This document shows positions 19,842 to 29,300 of a stretch of DNA of 64,000 nt, piece by piece (the first letter of the stretch is position 1; every line of letters begins with the position of its first letter). The stretch lies in assembly GCF_000222485.1 (NCBI RefSeq), contig NC_015914.1, positions 992,001-1,056,000 of the forward strand, read 5' to 3'. Both the position numbers and the translations under genes were made by a program. The notes under the pieces were generated by a model. The model made no database searches, was not told the origin of the DNA, and saw only the letters and a list, made by a program, of their open reading frames with translations. The stretch comes from Cyclobacterium marinum DSM 745 (GTDB lineage Bacteria; Bacteroidota; Bacteroidia; Cytophagales; Cyclobacteriaceae).

Positions 19842-20323
19842 TAGTTGCTATTGCAACCACTTTTTAGATTTTCTATATTTCCTTTAATTTTCTCTAAAGT
19901 TCTTGCAACCTGTTCGAGCTCCTCTTCAGGGATGTTTTCCTGGATCTGTAATACCAATTTTCTAAATATCGGAACAGTACTCTGAAACACCATCTCACCA
20001 TGTTTGGTAAGGTGAACCATGTTTATCCTCTTATCTGTAGTAGAAGGTATTCTCGCTACAAGATTCTTCTTTTCCAAGGTATTGACAAATCTAGCCAACG
20101 AAGCTTTGTCTCTTTCTGTAATAAAAGCCAAATCATTCTGAGGCAAAGGCCCCTTCATGGACAATGCTTTTAACACAAGCATCTGCTTTTTTGTCAAATC
20201 TACCCCTTCCTTTTTCAGACTTGTATTAATGTGAATATCTACCCATTTCATTGTTTTTCCTAACCACGGCAAAATGCCGTATTCAGTAATATAGGTCGTA
20301 CAATCCTTCTCCATTTTTATCAA
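19841..20323 (-). CDS. MarR-family transcriptional regulator of the efflux operon
   Basis: A 160-residue MarR-type dimeric winged-helix repressor. The DNA-binding core is at ~52-105 (LTKKQMLVLKALSMKGPLPQNDLAFITERDKASLARFVNTLEKKNLVARI, with the wing STTDKRINMVHLT). Its stop overlaps the start of the adaptor gene by one base. A 20-bp near-perfect palindrome sits 22 bases upstream of its start. Regulators in this position usually repress their own operon and release DNA on binding a pump substrate; that role here is inferred. Confidence 0.9.
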   Translation of the reverse strand: MIKMEKDCTTYITEYGILPWLGKTMKWVDIHINTSLKKEGVDLTKKQMLVLKALSMKGPLPQNDLAFITERDKASLARFVNTLEKKNLVARIPSTTDKRINMVHLTKHGEMVFQSTVPIFRKLVLQIQENIPEEELEQVARTLEKIKGNIENLKSGCNSN

Positions 20324-20345
20324 ATTTGCAGCAAATATAAATACG

Positions 20346-20365
20346 ATAATTGCATATGCAACTAT
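20346..20365. promoter_or_regulatory. candidate MarR operator
   Basis: The sequence ATAATTGCATATGCAACTAT is a palindrome of 20 bp with a single mismatched pair; its core TTGCATATGCAA is perfect. Size and position (just upstream of marR) match the usual MarR-dimer binding site. Confidence 0.55.
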
Positions 20366-20968
20366 TTAAATGTTAAAAAATTTAAATTTCTCCACGTGAA
20401 TTTTATGAAAACAGCAGACTTGCCGGAAAACTTTAACTATGCGTTAAAAGATAGTAGGAGATGACAATCAATTGAATTATTACTCAAATAAAAGCTTGTT
20501 TTTAAGCTTAATATGATAGCCCATCAAAAAATGTATAGGCACGAATTTATTGATCCCGGTGGCTTTTTTGCTTTGAAACCATATCAACTATTGAAGATTT
20601 ATGCCTCTGGTTCGCTTACTTTTTAATGGATTCCGGAACAGCACCTAACAAACGTTCAAATTAATCAGGCGTGAGCAATCCAGATGGGAGAGAATGCAAT
20701 GCGAAAATAACCAATACCTGATTTCTGCAACCATAAATCTATATTAAATCCGGGAATATAGATCAATGGGTTTCTTGGCTTTTAAATTCAAACAAGACTA
20801 GAGGCCCTGAGGCAATTCCAAAAAAGACGATTCAACTCTAGACCAAAGACTAAAAAATCAAGTAACTTCCCCAAACTATAATTGAAGTCGGATAAGGAAA
20901 TCCTTCAGTAAAAAATTGATCTACACGTTGTAAACCTTTATCACAATGTCAAGTTTTTCTTCAATGAA
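20366..20968. other. spacer without a recognisable gene
   Basis: About 600 bases between the marR operon promoter and the end of the mscS-like gene. On the minus strand around 20670-20785 there is a 38-codon protein-like stretch (including IDLWLQKSGIGYF) with a stop before it and no start, possibly a relic of a lost gene. Nothing else is supported. Confidence 0.4.
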
Positions 20969-21904
20969 TTAACCTTCTTTTGGCTTTTCCTTGCTTTGAT
21001 CGCTAAAATTTACTTGCATCTTTTCTTGAGGAAAAACCTCATTCAATTTTTCACCACCTTTGATTCCGAAGTCCAATGTACGGATTGGGAAAGGAATCAT
21101 AATATCTTCCTTATCAAATGCTTTTTTTATCGCAATAATTGCTTCACTTTGACTTTTTAAAAACTCCAGTTGACTTTTAAATGCAACCCAAATCATTATT
21201 CTAAAGTCAATAGAACTACTCCCAAAGGCCAAATAAACAAGATCAATGTCTTTCCTTTTATTAATATTTGGAATGTTTTCTACAGAAGCTATGGCAATAG
21301 CTCTCACCCGCTCCAAATCTTCGCCGTAAGATACCCCAACATTTAAATCTATTCTTTTATAGGTATTCTCGGAGTCATTAACCAAAGGATTCTGAAACAA
21401 CATTTTGTTAGGAATAATAACCTCTTGCCCTTGGAATGAAGTTAATTCTGTGGTGCGTATCCCGATATGTTTTATAATACCACTATACCCTTCACAATGT
21501 ATCACCTGTCCAATCTTAAATGGGCGTTTAATGGCCATAAAAAACCCGGCAATAAAATTGGTAGCAATATCTTGAAAGGCAAAACCCAATGCCAAACCAA
21601 TAATACCTGCACCGGCAAGCAATGAAGAAACAGTCTTGTCAAGATTAAGGAAACTCAAAGCTGTAAAAACTCCTATCGTGATGACGATAATATAGATGAC
21701 TTTTGAAATTATAGAAGAAAGTGAATTATTCTTTATTGCCTTGTCAAGAAATCTATCACTTATATTTTTGACTAACCTAGCGACAAACACAAATGCAATA
21801 AGTACCAATACTGCCACCACAAAGTTGGGAAGCATTTTAACCAGAAGCTCTAACCATCCAATTAATTTTTGAGTAAGGATTTCGTAATATTTATTAATTT
21901 CCAT
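20969..21904 (-). CDS. mechanosensitive ion channel, MscS family
   Basis: A 311-residue small-conductance mechanosensitive channel that opens under membrane tension to release solutes. Three membrane helices lie at about residues 15-45, 65-87 and 90-112. The signature AGAGIIGLALGFAFQDIATN forms the pore-lining helix and the start of the beta domain (RPFKIGQVIHCEGYSGIIKHIGIRTTEL, then VIIPNKMLFQNPLVN). The C-terminal part is the usual cytoplasmic cage. It stands alone, with spacers of several hundred bases on both sides. Confidence 0.93.
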   Translation of the reverse strand: MEINKYYEILTQKLIGWLELLVKMLPNFVVAVLVLIAFVFVARLVKNISDRFLDKAIKNNSLSSIISKVIYIIVITIGVFTALSFLNLDKTVSSLLAGAGIIGLALGFAFQDIATNFIAGFFMAIKRPFKIGQVIHCEGYSGIIKHIGIRTTELTSFQGQEVIIPNKMLFQNPLVNDSENTYKRIDLNVGVSYGEDLERVRAIAIASVENIPNINKRKDIDLVYLAFGSSSIDFRIMIWVAFKSQLEFLKSQSEAIIAIKKAFDKEDIMIPFPIRTLDFGIKGGEKLNEVFPQEKMQVNFSDQSKEKPKEG

Positions 21905-22292
21905 GTTCTTCCTAATTCAGTTATTTAAATAATATAAATCTTCATGCTTCAAATTCAGCCTATTTCCATTTGGCTATTCCTTCAAGAAGCCTAACAATAA
22001 ACCTATGGCACAAAAAATTGTTTCCAACTATTTGACAAAACATCAAGTGGACCCATCAGAAAAAATCGATATTTTATTTTAGCCAAAAATTAAATCGCCC
22101 CCTTTATAATAAATAATCATCGTGCCTTTTACATCCATACTTTATTATGGACCAAAAAAGTCTATTAAACTTTCAGGTGTATTGTATTATTATCAGTGTA
22201 ATTCGAAACATGCAATAATTCTTCTATTGGTGAGAAAATTACTTCCTACAAACTCTTTTACAAAAACTTGTTTAAAAGCACAAAAAGTAGAT
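21905..22292. other. spacer, nothing recognised
   Basis: About 390 bases between two minus-strand genes. It presumably holds the mscS promoter and the end of the lipocalin transcript. I see no gene or repeat. Confidence 0.4.
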
Positions 22293-22832
22293 TTATTTTA
22301 TTTTGTCATGCTCAACCCAAAGGAGGTCTGAGGTCTCATAGCCAATATCTTCAGCAATCTTTAGGTACTTTTCTTTGGTATCAGCTGGTATTTCCTTCTC
22401 CCGAGAAAGGATCCATAAATACTTTAGACTTTTTCCGGCAACCAAAGCATATTGGTAACCTTTGTCTATTGCAATTACATTATAACCGGAATAAAAAGGC
22501 TCGAAAAAAGAAACCTTAAGTTTTGCTACATTCTCATTCTCAACAAATTTCGCCTTACCAGTTGCTTGAACCCATTCCTCTTTTTTGGTATTGTAACCTC
22601 GGTTATCCACTTTAATCGTCCCATTGTCATTGACAGAATAGGTAGCTGTGGTATTATTTAGATTCTTTTCAAATTTGAAATCCATTCTGGCTATTTCAAA
22701 CCATTTACCTAAATACTTTTCCTTTTCAAAAGGTTGGACCGCTACAGCACCTTTAGGAATCGTAGCACAAGATAAAAGTCCCATCATAAACATTATTGTC
22801 AATAGTGAGAAAATTAAGGATTTGGTTTTCAT
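22293..22832 (-). CDS. blc: lipocalin-family lipoprotein (Blc-like)
   Basis: A 179-residue outer membrane lipocalin. The lipobox is GLLSC with the cysteine at residue 22. The lipocalin signature YLGKWFEIARMDFKFEKNL is at ~40-58, followed by an eight-stranded barrel pattern (ATYSVNDNGTIKVDNRGY, then YNVIAIDKGYQYALVAGKSLKYLWILSR), which closely matches bacterial Blc. The family binds fatty acids or lysophospholipids and is linked to membrane maintenance and stress. Monocistronic. Confidence 0.9.
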   Translation of the reverse strand: MKTKSLIFSLLTIMFMMGLLSCATIPKGAVAVQPFEKEKYLGKWFEIARMDFKFEKNLNNTTATYSVNDNGTIKVDNRGYNTKKEEWVQATGKAKFVENENVAKLKVSFFEPFYSGYNVIAIDKGYQYALVAGKSLKYLWILSREKEIPADTKEKYLKIAEDIGYETSDLLWVEHDKIK

Positions 22833-23365
22833 GAAATGAATAAGTATTAGCGGATTTTTTTAATTTTAAAACAAATCTTGTGCCTGAATACCAATACTTT
22901 CATAAAAAAATTAAGGCAAAACAAATAATCAACTTTTATAACCCATTGAATTTCAATAAACATCCAACAAGCTTCACACTTTATTTGACATAAAATTCAA
23001 CTAAAAAAATCAACTGTATTAAACGCCTTAAAGGGGAGTTTTATTAATAATTGAATACCTAATAATTTCAACATGAAATAGGAAATAGTCAAAGGAAAAC
23101 ATGCTGAAATCTCCTCAAAACTAGCTATTTAAACACTGCTTTCATTTTCACCATAGCTGTGCTAGGCTGCTCCCCCAATCAGCCTTAATTCCTTACGATT
23201 GCAAAACTCAACCCGAATCTTTTTACATAATCCGCGTTTAATTATTATTGTGTGAAGTTTCCCGGTATAGTTTTTAACATCATTTTTTTGAATATAAAAT
23301 CCCGAGCATGAATAATTTTTCAAGAAACTTTATATATTCGCACAAACTTTTGAAAGCCAGGTTTT
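22833..23365. other. spacer with a possible lipoprotein remnant
   Basis: About 530 AT-rich bases between two divergent genes. At about 23110-23190 on the plus strand a short frame reads through a lipobox-like AVLGCSPN and stops at once; it has no start codon and is best seen as chance or a relic. No gene is supported. Confidence 0.35.
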
Positions 23366-24331
23366 ATGAAAAAAAAGGCGGCAGTCATCGACATGGGTAC
23401 CAATACCTTTCATTTGCTAATGATAGCATTTGACAACAATGGGTTTGAGGTAATTTACCAAGAAAAGGTTCCTGTGAAAATTGGGCAGGGAGGCATCAAT
23501 CAAAACATCATCCTTCCCGAAGCAGAAAAACGTGGACTGCACACCCTAAGCCATTTTAAAAACCTAATAAATGGCGAAGGCATTTCCCGAATTTTTGCAT
23601 TTGCTACAAGTGCGGTAAGAAACGCAGACAATGGCTACGCTTTCATCCAGAAAATTAAACAGCAGACCGGAATAAAAGCCCAAGTTATAGATGGCGAAAG
23701 GGAGGCTGAACTAATCTACAAAGGTATCCGACTTAGTGCTTGTCTTAATTCAGACAATGCTTTAATGATGGATATCGGAGGAGGTTCTGTTGAATTCATT
23801 ATTGGGAATGCACATGAAATCCATTGGAAAGGCAGTTTTGAAATAGGTGGCCAGAGGTTATTGGACATGTTTCATTACCATGACCCTATCCTTCCCGAAG
23901 AAGTGGAAAAACTATCCTCCTACCTTTCAGAAAAGTTAGCTCCACTGATAGAAGCCATCAAAAGATATTCCCCTCAACAACTGATAGGAGCTTCCGGTAC
24001 CTTCGATACTCTAACGGACATGTATTTGGCATCTGAAGGGAAGAAAAAAGACAGAAAAATAATTCGCCATATATTGCCGGTTGCTGCATTTGAAACCATT
24101 GCGTCAGACCTGCTATTGCTTGACAAAGCTCATCGACTTAAAATCCCCGGAATGATTCCCATGAGAGTTGACATGATTGTGGTAGCTTCCTGTTTGATTC
24201 GCTTTATCACACAATTCATTCCTACGCATCAGTTGATTTGTTCAACTTACTCCTTGAAAGAAGGGGCTGTTTCAGAAGCCATGGCCAAAGCGGAAGAAAT
24301 CAAAAACACCAGCCTTACACCCACACAATAA
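23366..24331 (+). CDS. exopolyphosphatase, Ppx/GppA family (short form)
   Basis: A 321-residue member of the Ppx/GppA phosphatase family (actin-like ATPase fold), which hydrolyses polyphosphate or pppGpp. The two phosphate-binding loops are visible: DMGTNTFHLLM at residues 9-19 and MDIGGGSVEFII near 135, with AFATSAVRNADNG between. It lacks the C-terminal HD-like domain of long Ppx enzymes. It precedes the Ldh-family gene by 75 bases on the same strand. Confidence 0.87.
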   Translation: MKKKAAVIDMGTNTFHLLMIAFDNNGFEVIYQEKVPVKIGQGGINQNIILPEAEKRGLHTLSHFKNLINGEGISRIFAFATSAVRNADNGYAFIQKIKQQTGIKAQVIDGEREAELIYKGIRLSACLNSDNALMMDIGGGSVEFIIGNAHEIHWKGSFEIGGQRLLDMFHYHDPILPEEVEKLSSYLSEKLAPLIEAIKRYSPQQLIGASGTFDTLTDMYLASEGKKKDRKIIRHILPVAAFETIASDLLLLDKAHRLKIPGMIPMRVDMIVVASCLIRFITQFIPTHQLICSTYSLKEGAVSEAMAKAEEIKNTSLTPTQ

Positions 24332-24406
24332 ATCAAGGAAATCCTTCCGTTAAGCTTTAACTTTTTGCATTTTTGCACCATCGATCACCCAATTCCTCGA
24401 ACAATA

Positions 24407-25477
24407 ATGAATTTTCCCCACCAACAATTAGAAAAATTTACCATTGCTGTATTACAAAAAATAGGATGTCCTGAGGCAGATGCCAAAACCGCCGCAAAAG
24501 TTTTGCTATCTGCAGATCTAAGGGGGGTGGATTCCCATGGCGTAGCCCGATTGTCAGGATATGTTAGACTTTGGGAAGCAGGACGGATCAACCCTACACC
24601 TAATATTAGAGTAGTCCACGAAACCCCCAGTACAGCTGTGATTGATGGGGATGCGGGTTTAGGTCTAGTGGTCGCTCCTTTTGCCATGAAAGTAGCTATC
24701 GAAAAAGCTAAAACAGCAGGAACCGGATGGGTATCCGTAAAAAACTCCAACCATTATGGGATAGCAGGTATTCATGCCATGGAGGCTTTAAAACACGATA
24801 TGGTTGGCATTTCACTAACGAATGCAAGCCCATTAGTAAGCCCTACATTCTCTAAAGAACGTCTTTTAGGAACCAATCCTATATCGGTAGCCATTCCCGC
24901 AAATGAGCAGCCCCCATTTGTTTTGGACATGGCAACAACTACCGCCGCCAATGGTAAACTGGAAATCCTACAAAGAAAAAAAGAACAAGCCCCTGAAGGA
25001 TGGATTCAAGACAAAGATGGACAATCGACAAGAGATCCATTAGGAGTAAAAGATGGTGGTGCACTTTTGCCCCTTGGAGGGGATAGAGAACATGGTTCCC
25101 AGAAGGGGTATGGTTTGGGAGCTGTAGTTGACATCTTTTCCGCAGTTCTCTCAGGAGCCAATTACGGCCCTTGGGTTCCTCCATTCGTTGCGTTTTTGGA
25201 CCCTCACCCCAACCCTGTGGGAGAAGGCTTGGGGCATTTCTTTGGTGCAATGCGCGTAGATGCTTTCAGGCCTGCAGATGATTTCAAAAACCATATGGAC
25301 AATTGGATTAGCCGATTTAGAAATGCCACTCCTGTGGAAGGTCAAGAAAAGGTATTAATCCCGGGGGACCCAGAAAGAGAATTAGAACAAGAAAGAAAAG
25401 TCAATGGCATCCCATTGTTAAATGCAGTTGTAGAGGATTTACAGGCATTGGGAGACAAACTGGACGTGAACTTATAA
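24407..25477 (+). CDS. Ldh-family oxidoreductase (malate/L-lactate dehydrogenase type)
   Basis: A 356-residue NAD(P)-dependent dehydrogenase of the YbiC/malate-lactate dehydrogenase family, which reduces or oxidises 2-keto/2-hydroxy acids. DLRGVDSHGVARL near residue 38 carries the catalytic histidine, and VKNSNHYGIAG and GYGLGAVVDIFSAVLSGA are family hallmarks. I chose the ATG at 24407; the longer frame from a TTG at 24365 adds an unlikely cysteine- and proline-containing leader. The next gene, an Nramp-like transporter, starts 16 bases after its stop, so the two are probably one transcript. Confidence 0.88.
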   Translation: MNFPHQQLEKFTIAVLQKIGCPEADAKTAAKVLLSADLRGVDSHGVARLSGYVRLWEAGRINPTPNIRVVHETPSTAVIDGDAGLGLVVAPFAMKVAIEKAKTAGTGWVSVKNSNHYGIAGIHAMEALKHDMVGISLTNASPLVSPTFSKERLLGTNPISVAIPANEQPPFVLDMATTTAANGKLEILQRKKEQAPEGWIQDKDGQSTRDPLGVKDGGALLPLGGDREHGSQKGYGLGAVVDIFSAVLSGANYGPWVPPFVAFLDPHPNPVGEGLGHFFGAMRVDAFRPADDFKNHMDNWISRFRNATPVEGQEKVLIPGDPERELEQERKVNGIPLLNAVVEDLQALGDKLDVNL

Positions 25478-25492
25478 GCCAATTACCTTCCA

Positions 25493-26743
25493 TTGAAGCT
25501 CAACAAATTTTTAAAAACACTAGGTCCGGGAATTCTCTTTGCCAGCACAGCTATTGGCGTTTCTCACTTGGTGCAAAGCACCCGAGCGGGGGCAGAATAT
25601 GGCTTTGGCTTGGTGGGATTTATTATTGCAGCAAACCTATTTAAGTGGCCTTTCTTCGAATTTGGCTCCAGGTATGCAGCAGCCACCGGAGAATCCTTAA
25701 TAGACGGATATCAAAAAATCAGCCCTTGGTTTTCTCGCTTGTTCCTAGGAATAAACTTGCTTTCCATGTTTTTTGTTAATGCTGCTGTTACTTTTGTAGC
25801 CGCAGGTTTTTTACAAAATTTATTGAACATAGAGCTGTCACCAAGCTATTTCTACCTCCCTTCAATCCTATTGTTGCTGATCTCTTTTCTTTTCCTTGCT
25901 TTGGGAAGGTATTCTCTGCTCGATTCAGGCATCAAAGTCATTGGCAGCTTTATGTTTTTGAGCACACTGTTGGCATTCTTTATAGCACTATATAATGGTC
26001 CCAAAGTCCCTATAAAAGATTTTTCAATTTTCACCGAATTGACACCGCAATCCTTTCCTTTTGTAATTGGATTAATGGGCTGGATGCCCACAGCTATAGA
26101 TGCTTCCACATGGAATAGCCTTTGGACAATCGCTCGGAGAAAACAAAGTGGCTACGCCCCGACCGTTAAAGAATCTGTTTTTGAATTCAATTTTAGCTAT
26201 TGGATTTCTTCTGCGCTCTCCATTTGCTTTGTGGTATTGGGAGCCTTTTTGCTTTTCAATACCGGAGAAATACTACCGGACAATAATGTTTCTTTTGCCA
26301 CAGGAGTAGTAAATTTATACGCAACTCAATTGGGCTCATGGGCATTTATGATAATCGCAGCCGCAGGTTTTTCCATAATGCTAGGCACCTGCATTGGAGC
26401 CATGGATGGCTACGCCCGTTCCACAGCCAGGGTAATCGCAGTAATGAATAAAAGGCAAGAAAAAAGCGCTGACTACCTAGTGTGGTTAACATTGATAACC
26501 CTTGGTGCAATGCTGGTGATCGGCTTTTTCATGGCCTCATTTAATCAGCTTATAGGTTTGGCCACAACCATATCTTTCCTTATTGCACCTATCATTGCCA
26601 TTCTTAATTACAAATTGATATTTAGCCAACACCTAACTAAGACCCAACAACCGGGAAATTGGATGCGTTGGCTCTCCCTTGCCGGTATTGGCTTTCTGTT
26701 TCTGTTTTCTTTGGTGTTTATTTATTTCAATTGGTTCAAATAG
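25493..26743 (+). CDS. divergent Nramp-family transporter
   Basis: A 416-residue, 11-helix transporter of the Nramp fold starting at a TTG (GPGILFASTAIGVSHLVQSTRAG at the start). The family takes up divalent metals with protons, but here the metal site is not conserved: the usual D-P-G-N in helix 1 is replaced by a GVSHLVQST-type stretch, and the helix 6 M-P-H is M-P-T (GWMPTAIDAST). The substrate may therefore not be Mn or Fe. It follows the Ldh-family gene by 15 bases and ends before a shared terminator at 26851-26893. Confidence 0.85.
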   Translation: MKLNKFLKTLGPGILFASTAIGVSHLVQSTRAGAEYGFGLVGFIIAANLFKWPFFEFGSRYAAATGESLIDGYQKISPWFSRLFLGINLLSMFFVNAAVTFVAAGFLQNLLNIELSPSYFYLPSILLLLISFLFLALGRYSLLDSGIKVIGSFMFLSTLLAFFIALYNGPKVPIKDFSIFTELTPQSFPFVIGLMGWMPTAIDASTWNSLWTIARRKQSGYAPTVKESVFEFNFSYWISSALSICFVVLGAFLLFNTGEILPDNNVSFATGVVNLYATQLGSWAFMIIAAAGFSIMLGTCIGAMDGYARSTARVIAVMNKRQEKSADYLVWLTLITLGAMLVIGFFMASFNQLIGLATTISFLIAPIIAILNYKLIFSQHLTKTQQPGNWMRWLSLAGIGFLFLFSLVFIYFNWFK

Positions 26744-26850
26744 CCCTGCTAGCACCAATTCTCAATCACTAAATTGAAAATACAATACCTAATTGGTAGA
26801 ATTGAAACCGGTAAATTAATGCAAATTCAGTTACAAACAGGTCAAACCTG

Positions 26851-26893
26851 AAATCACCCCCCTTATTTCAAGGAGTAGAAAGGGGGATTTATT
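26851..26893 (+). terminator. hairpin terminator between convergent genes
   Basis: A C-rich arm (AAATCACCCCCCTT, 26851-26864) pairs with AAAGGGGGATTT (26879-26890) and is followed by a T-rich run. It lies between the convergent Nramp-like and SLC12-like genes and can serve the plus-strand gene; the A-rich left side could serve the other. Confidence 0.65.
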
Positions 26894-26912
26894 TTGTAAT
26901 ATCTTAGAACAA

Positions 26913-29105
26913 CTAAATCAATACTTTATCAAACTCCACCTCCTGGGCAGCCAGCACAAAGACCTTTGTAGGCAAAGATTTGGTTCTATCCTTCAACCTG
27001 ACATAATAATCTTCAAAAGCCCCCTCCTGTTCAGGCACAGCCAATCCCATCATGATCATGTCACTATTTTTCGATTCTTCGGTCATGATATCCCAAAAAT
27101 TCCTGCCCTCTGCGGTTAATATCTGATAGTCGAAGCCGGTACGCATGCCTTCAAAAATCTTATCCAAATTGTCTTTAGCCCCCGCATAGGCCTCCTTGTT
27201 GGGCACTACCATTTTCACATTGACAGCGGCCTGTTGCCATTCCCTACTGTTTTTCAATAGGTAAGCCAAGATGATCATCAAACTACCATTTCGCTTTAAT
27301 CCTCCCCACCATATGTCGATAACCTTCTTTTCTTTAAAGCCGATATTACCTTCATCTTGAACGATGATTACATTTTTTCTGGATTTATAGAAATGCCTTA
27401 TCATCTCTGAATAGGGTACTAAACTTCTATTTTCTCTGGTATCTCCCAACAAGATGGTATTGGGAACCAGTTGTCCCAAGCCATAGGAATTGACCATATG
27501 CATGGCCCCTGAAAAGGGATCAGGAGCCCTTACTACCCTTACCAAGGCTTGCACATTTTTATTGGCCAAGTAGTCCATAATTCTTCCCTCAAAATCTTTG
27601 ACTTTCTCTTGAGGAACATTGGATTCAGATACGATGGTGGTCACTGTAAACAGTGCGTTACCGTTGGTTATGTCATCAGCAAGCTCTATCAACCGCCACC
27701 TCTTCCCGGGAGAGCCCGATAATACAAGGATATTGGGGCGCCAACTTTTGGCATTTGCCTCTTTCTCTAATCTGAACAATGCATACCTGATTATTGAGGA
27801 AAATACCCCTCTCCCCAAACCTCCCCAGGTCGCCTCAATTTTTCTTCTTTCCAGCCAAACAAAAATGATCCCTATCACCAAAAAAGCCATAAGTGTCGCC
27901 AAAGCATTAATCAGAATCATTACTCCCGCACAACCAAGCGCACCCAATAGTGAAAACACCCAATGTACCTTAAACTTAGGCCTGAAAGAAGCGCTACCTA
28001 AAAACCGTTCAGTGGCTGCCGTAATATTTAAAACCGCATAAGTGGTAAGAAAAAACATGGTAAGCACTGGAGCAATAAGATTTAAATTACCAAAATACAC
28101 CGTGAATAGCGTGATGGCTATGGTAAAGAGTGTTGCCGCTCTTGGGATCTTTTCCTTCCCGCCTACTTTACTAAATACACCGGCCCATTTGGGTAATATT
28201 TTGTCATTGGCCAAGGCCTGCAAAACCCGTGGAGCGCCTAATAAACTACCGGTGGCACTCGATAAGGTTGCTCCCCATATTCCTAAAACAATAGCGCCAC
28301 CCCAAATGGCAATCTCCTGCATTATAAGTGGATTATCGATCAGAGTAGAGGCATCTGCTCTGCTGGCCAATATCACCGGCAAAATCATATAAATCAAATA
28401 ACCTACACCAATGGCCATAAAAGTACCTTTAGGAATGGATTTGGAAGGGTTCTTTAAATCTCCCGACATATTCACCCCTGCCATAATCCCGGTAACCGCC
28501 GGAAAGAAAATAGCAAACACTTGCCAAAAATCTACTGACTGAGCAGCAGGCACTCCCCATAGCTCCACATTCGAGTCTTCCAAAGGACTTCCTAAAACCA
28601 AGGACACTAATGAAAGCGCGATTAAGCCCATGATAAAGAATTGGCTTTTTATCGTCGCCGTGGTGGAAAACAAGGCCAGCCCACCCAATACAAGGGTAGT
28701 AACTATTCCTACCCATCTCATGTCCAATGCTGGAAAGATAGCGACAACCGATTCTGAAAAACCAATGACATACAAAGAAACTGAAAAAGCCTGAGCGAGA
28801 TACAAGGGTATCCCAACAGCTCCTCCAATCTCTGCTCCCAAAGACCTGCTAATTAAAAAATAAGCACCCCCTCCTTTGACTGGAGCATTGGTGGCAATGG
28901 CTGATATGGACAGGGACGTCAGAAAAGTAATGGTGGTGGAAAGAGTTACTATAAGTAAGGTACCTATTAACCCTACATTTCCCACAACCCAACCAAACCT
29001 TAGGTACATAATAACTCCTAAGATGGTCAATAAAGAGGGAGTAAAGACCCCACCAAATGTACCAAGTTTGGCCGAACTGGCTTTTTTAATATTCTTTATA
29101 TTCAT
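26913..29105 (-). CDS. APC-superfamily permease, SLC12 (Na-K-Cl cotransporter-like) type
   Basis: A 730-residue transporter. The first ~440 residues form about 12 membrane helices beginning LGTFGGVFTPSLLTILGVIMYLRFGWVVG, with the SLC12-type GGAYFLISRSLG in helix 3. The last ~270 residues are a soluble domain like the C-terminal domain of cation-chloride cotransporters (NILVLSGSPGKRWRLIELADDI, then NIIIV-type and DIWWGGLKRNGSLMIILAYLL). Bacterial members are thought to move K+, Cl- or amino acids; the substrate here is open. Confidence 0.88.
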   Translation of the reverse strand: MNIKNIKKASSAKLGTFGGVFTPSLLTILGVIMYLRFGWVVGNVGLIGTLLIVTLSTTITFLTSLSISAIATNAPVKGGGAYFLISRSLGAEIGGAVGIPLYLAQAFSVSLYVIGFSESVVAIFPALDMRWVGIVTTLVLGGLALFSTTATIKSQFFIMGLIALSLVSLVLGSPLEDSNVELWGVPAAQSVDFWQVFAIFFPAVTGIMAGVNMSGDLKNPSKSIPKGTFMAIGVGYLIYMILPVILASRADASTLIDNPLIMQEIAIWGGAIVLGIWGATLSSATGSLLGAPRVLQALANDKILPKWAGVFSKVGGKEKIPRAATLFTIAITLFTVYFGNLNLIAPVLTMFFLTTYAVLNITAATERFLGSASFRPKFKVHWVFSLLGALGCAGVMILINALATLMAFLVIGIIFVWLERRKIEATWGGLGRGVFSSIIRYALFRLEKEANAKSWRPNILVLSGSPGKRWRLIELADDITNGNALFTVTTIVSESNVPQEKVKDFEGRIMDYLANKNVQALVRVVRAPDPFSGAMHMVNSYGLGQLVPNTILLGDTRENRSLVPYSEMIRHFYKSRKNVIIVQDEGNIGFKEKKVIDIWWGGLKRNGSLMIILAYLLKNSREWQQAAVNVKMVVPNKEAYAGAKDNLDKIFEGMRTGFDYQILTAEGRNFWDIMTEESKNSDMIMMGLAVPEQEGAFEDYYVRLKDRTKSLPTKVFVLAAQEVEFDKVLI

Positions 29106-29213
29106 AGGAATGCGCTACAGTCTAAATTTCAGCTAATCGTATAAGCCAAGTTATCACCGGGTTAAATGCTCGCATCTCTTCATTTTAGAAGAAATGCAAG
29201 CCCTTTAGGGTTT

Positions 29214-29246
29214 GGTTTTTTGCAGCATTGACTTTAGCAAAAAACC
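29214..29246 (-). terminator. hairpin after the DUF5060 gene
   Basis: GGTTTTTTGC (29214-29223) and GCAAAAAACC (29237-29246) are perfect 10-bp arms around a 13-base loop, 54 bases past the stop of the minus-strand DUF5060 gene. It is a plausible terminator, though no long T run follows the stem. Confidence 0.45.
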
Positions 29247-29300
29247 GGACCTATTTCAATAGTCTTTGTAAAATAGGAGATTTTGGATGGAATGCGTTAT

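Noticed and set aside
20670..20785. 38-codon minus-strand protein-like stretch
   Set aside because: It has a stop just upstream, no start codon and no recognised family, so at best it is a relic.
23110..23190. Short lipoprotein-like frame (AVLGCSPN)
   Set aside because: No start codon and an immediate stop after the lipobox-like motif; probably chance or decay.
24939..25250. 103-residue minus-strand frame inside the Ldh-family gene
   Set aside because: It is the antisense shadow of a clear enzyme gene.
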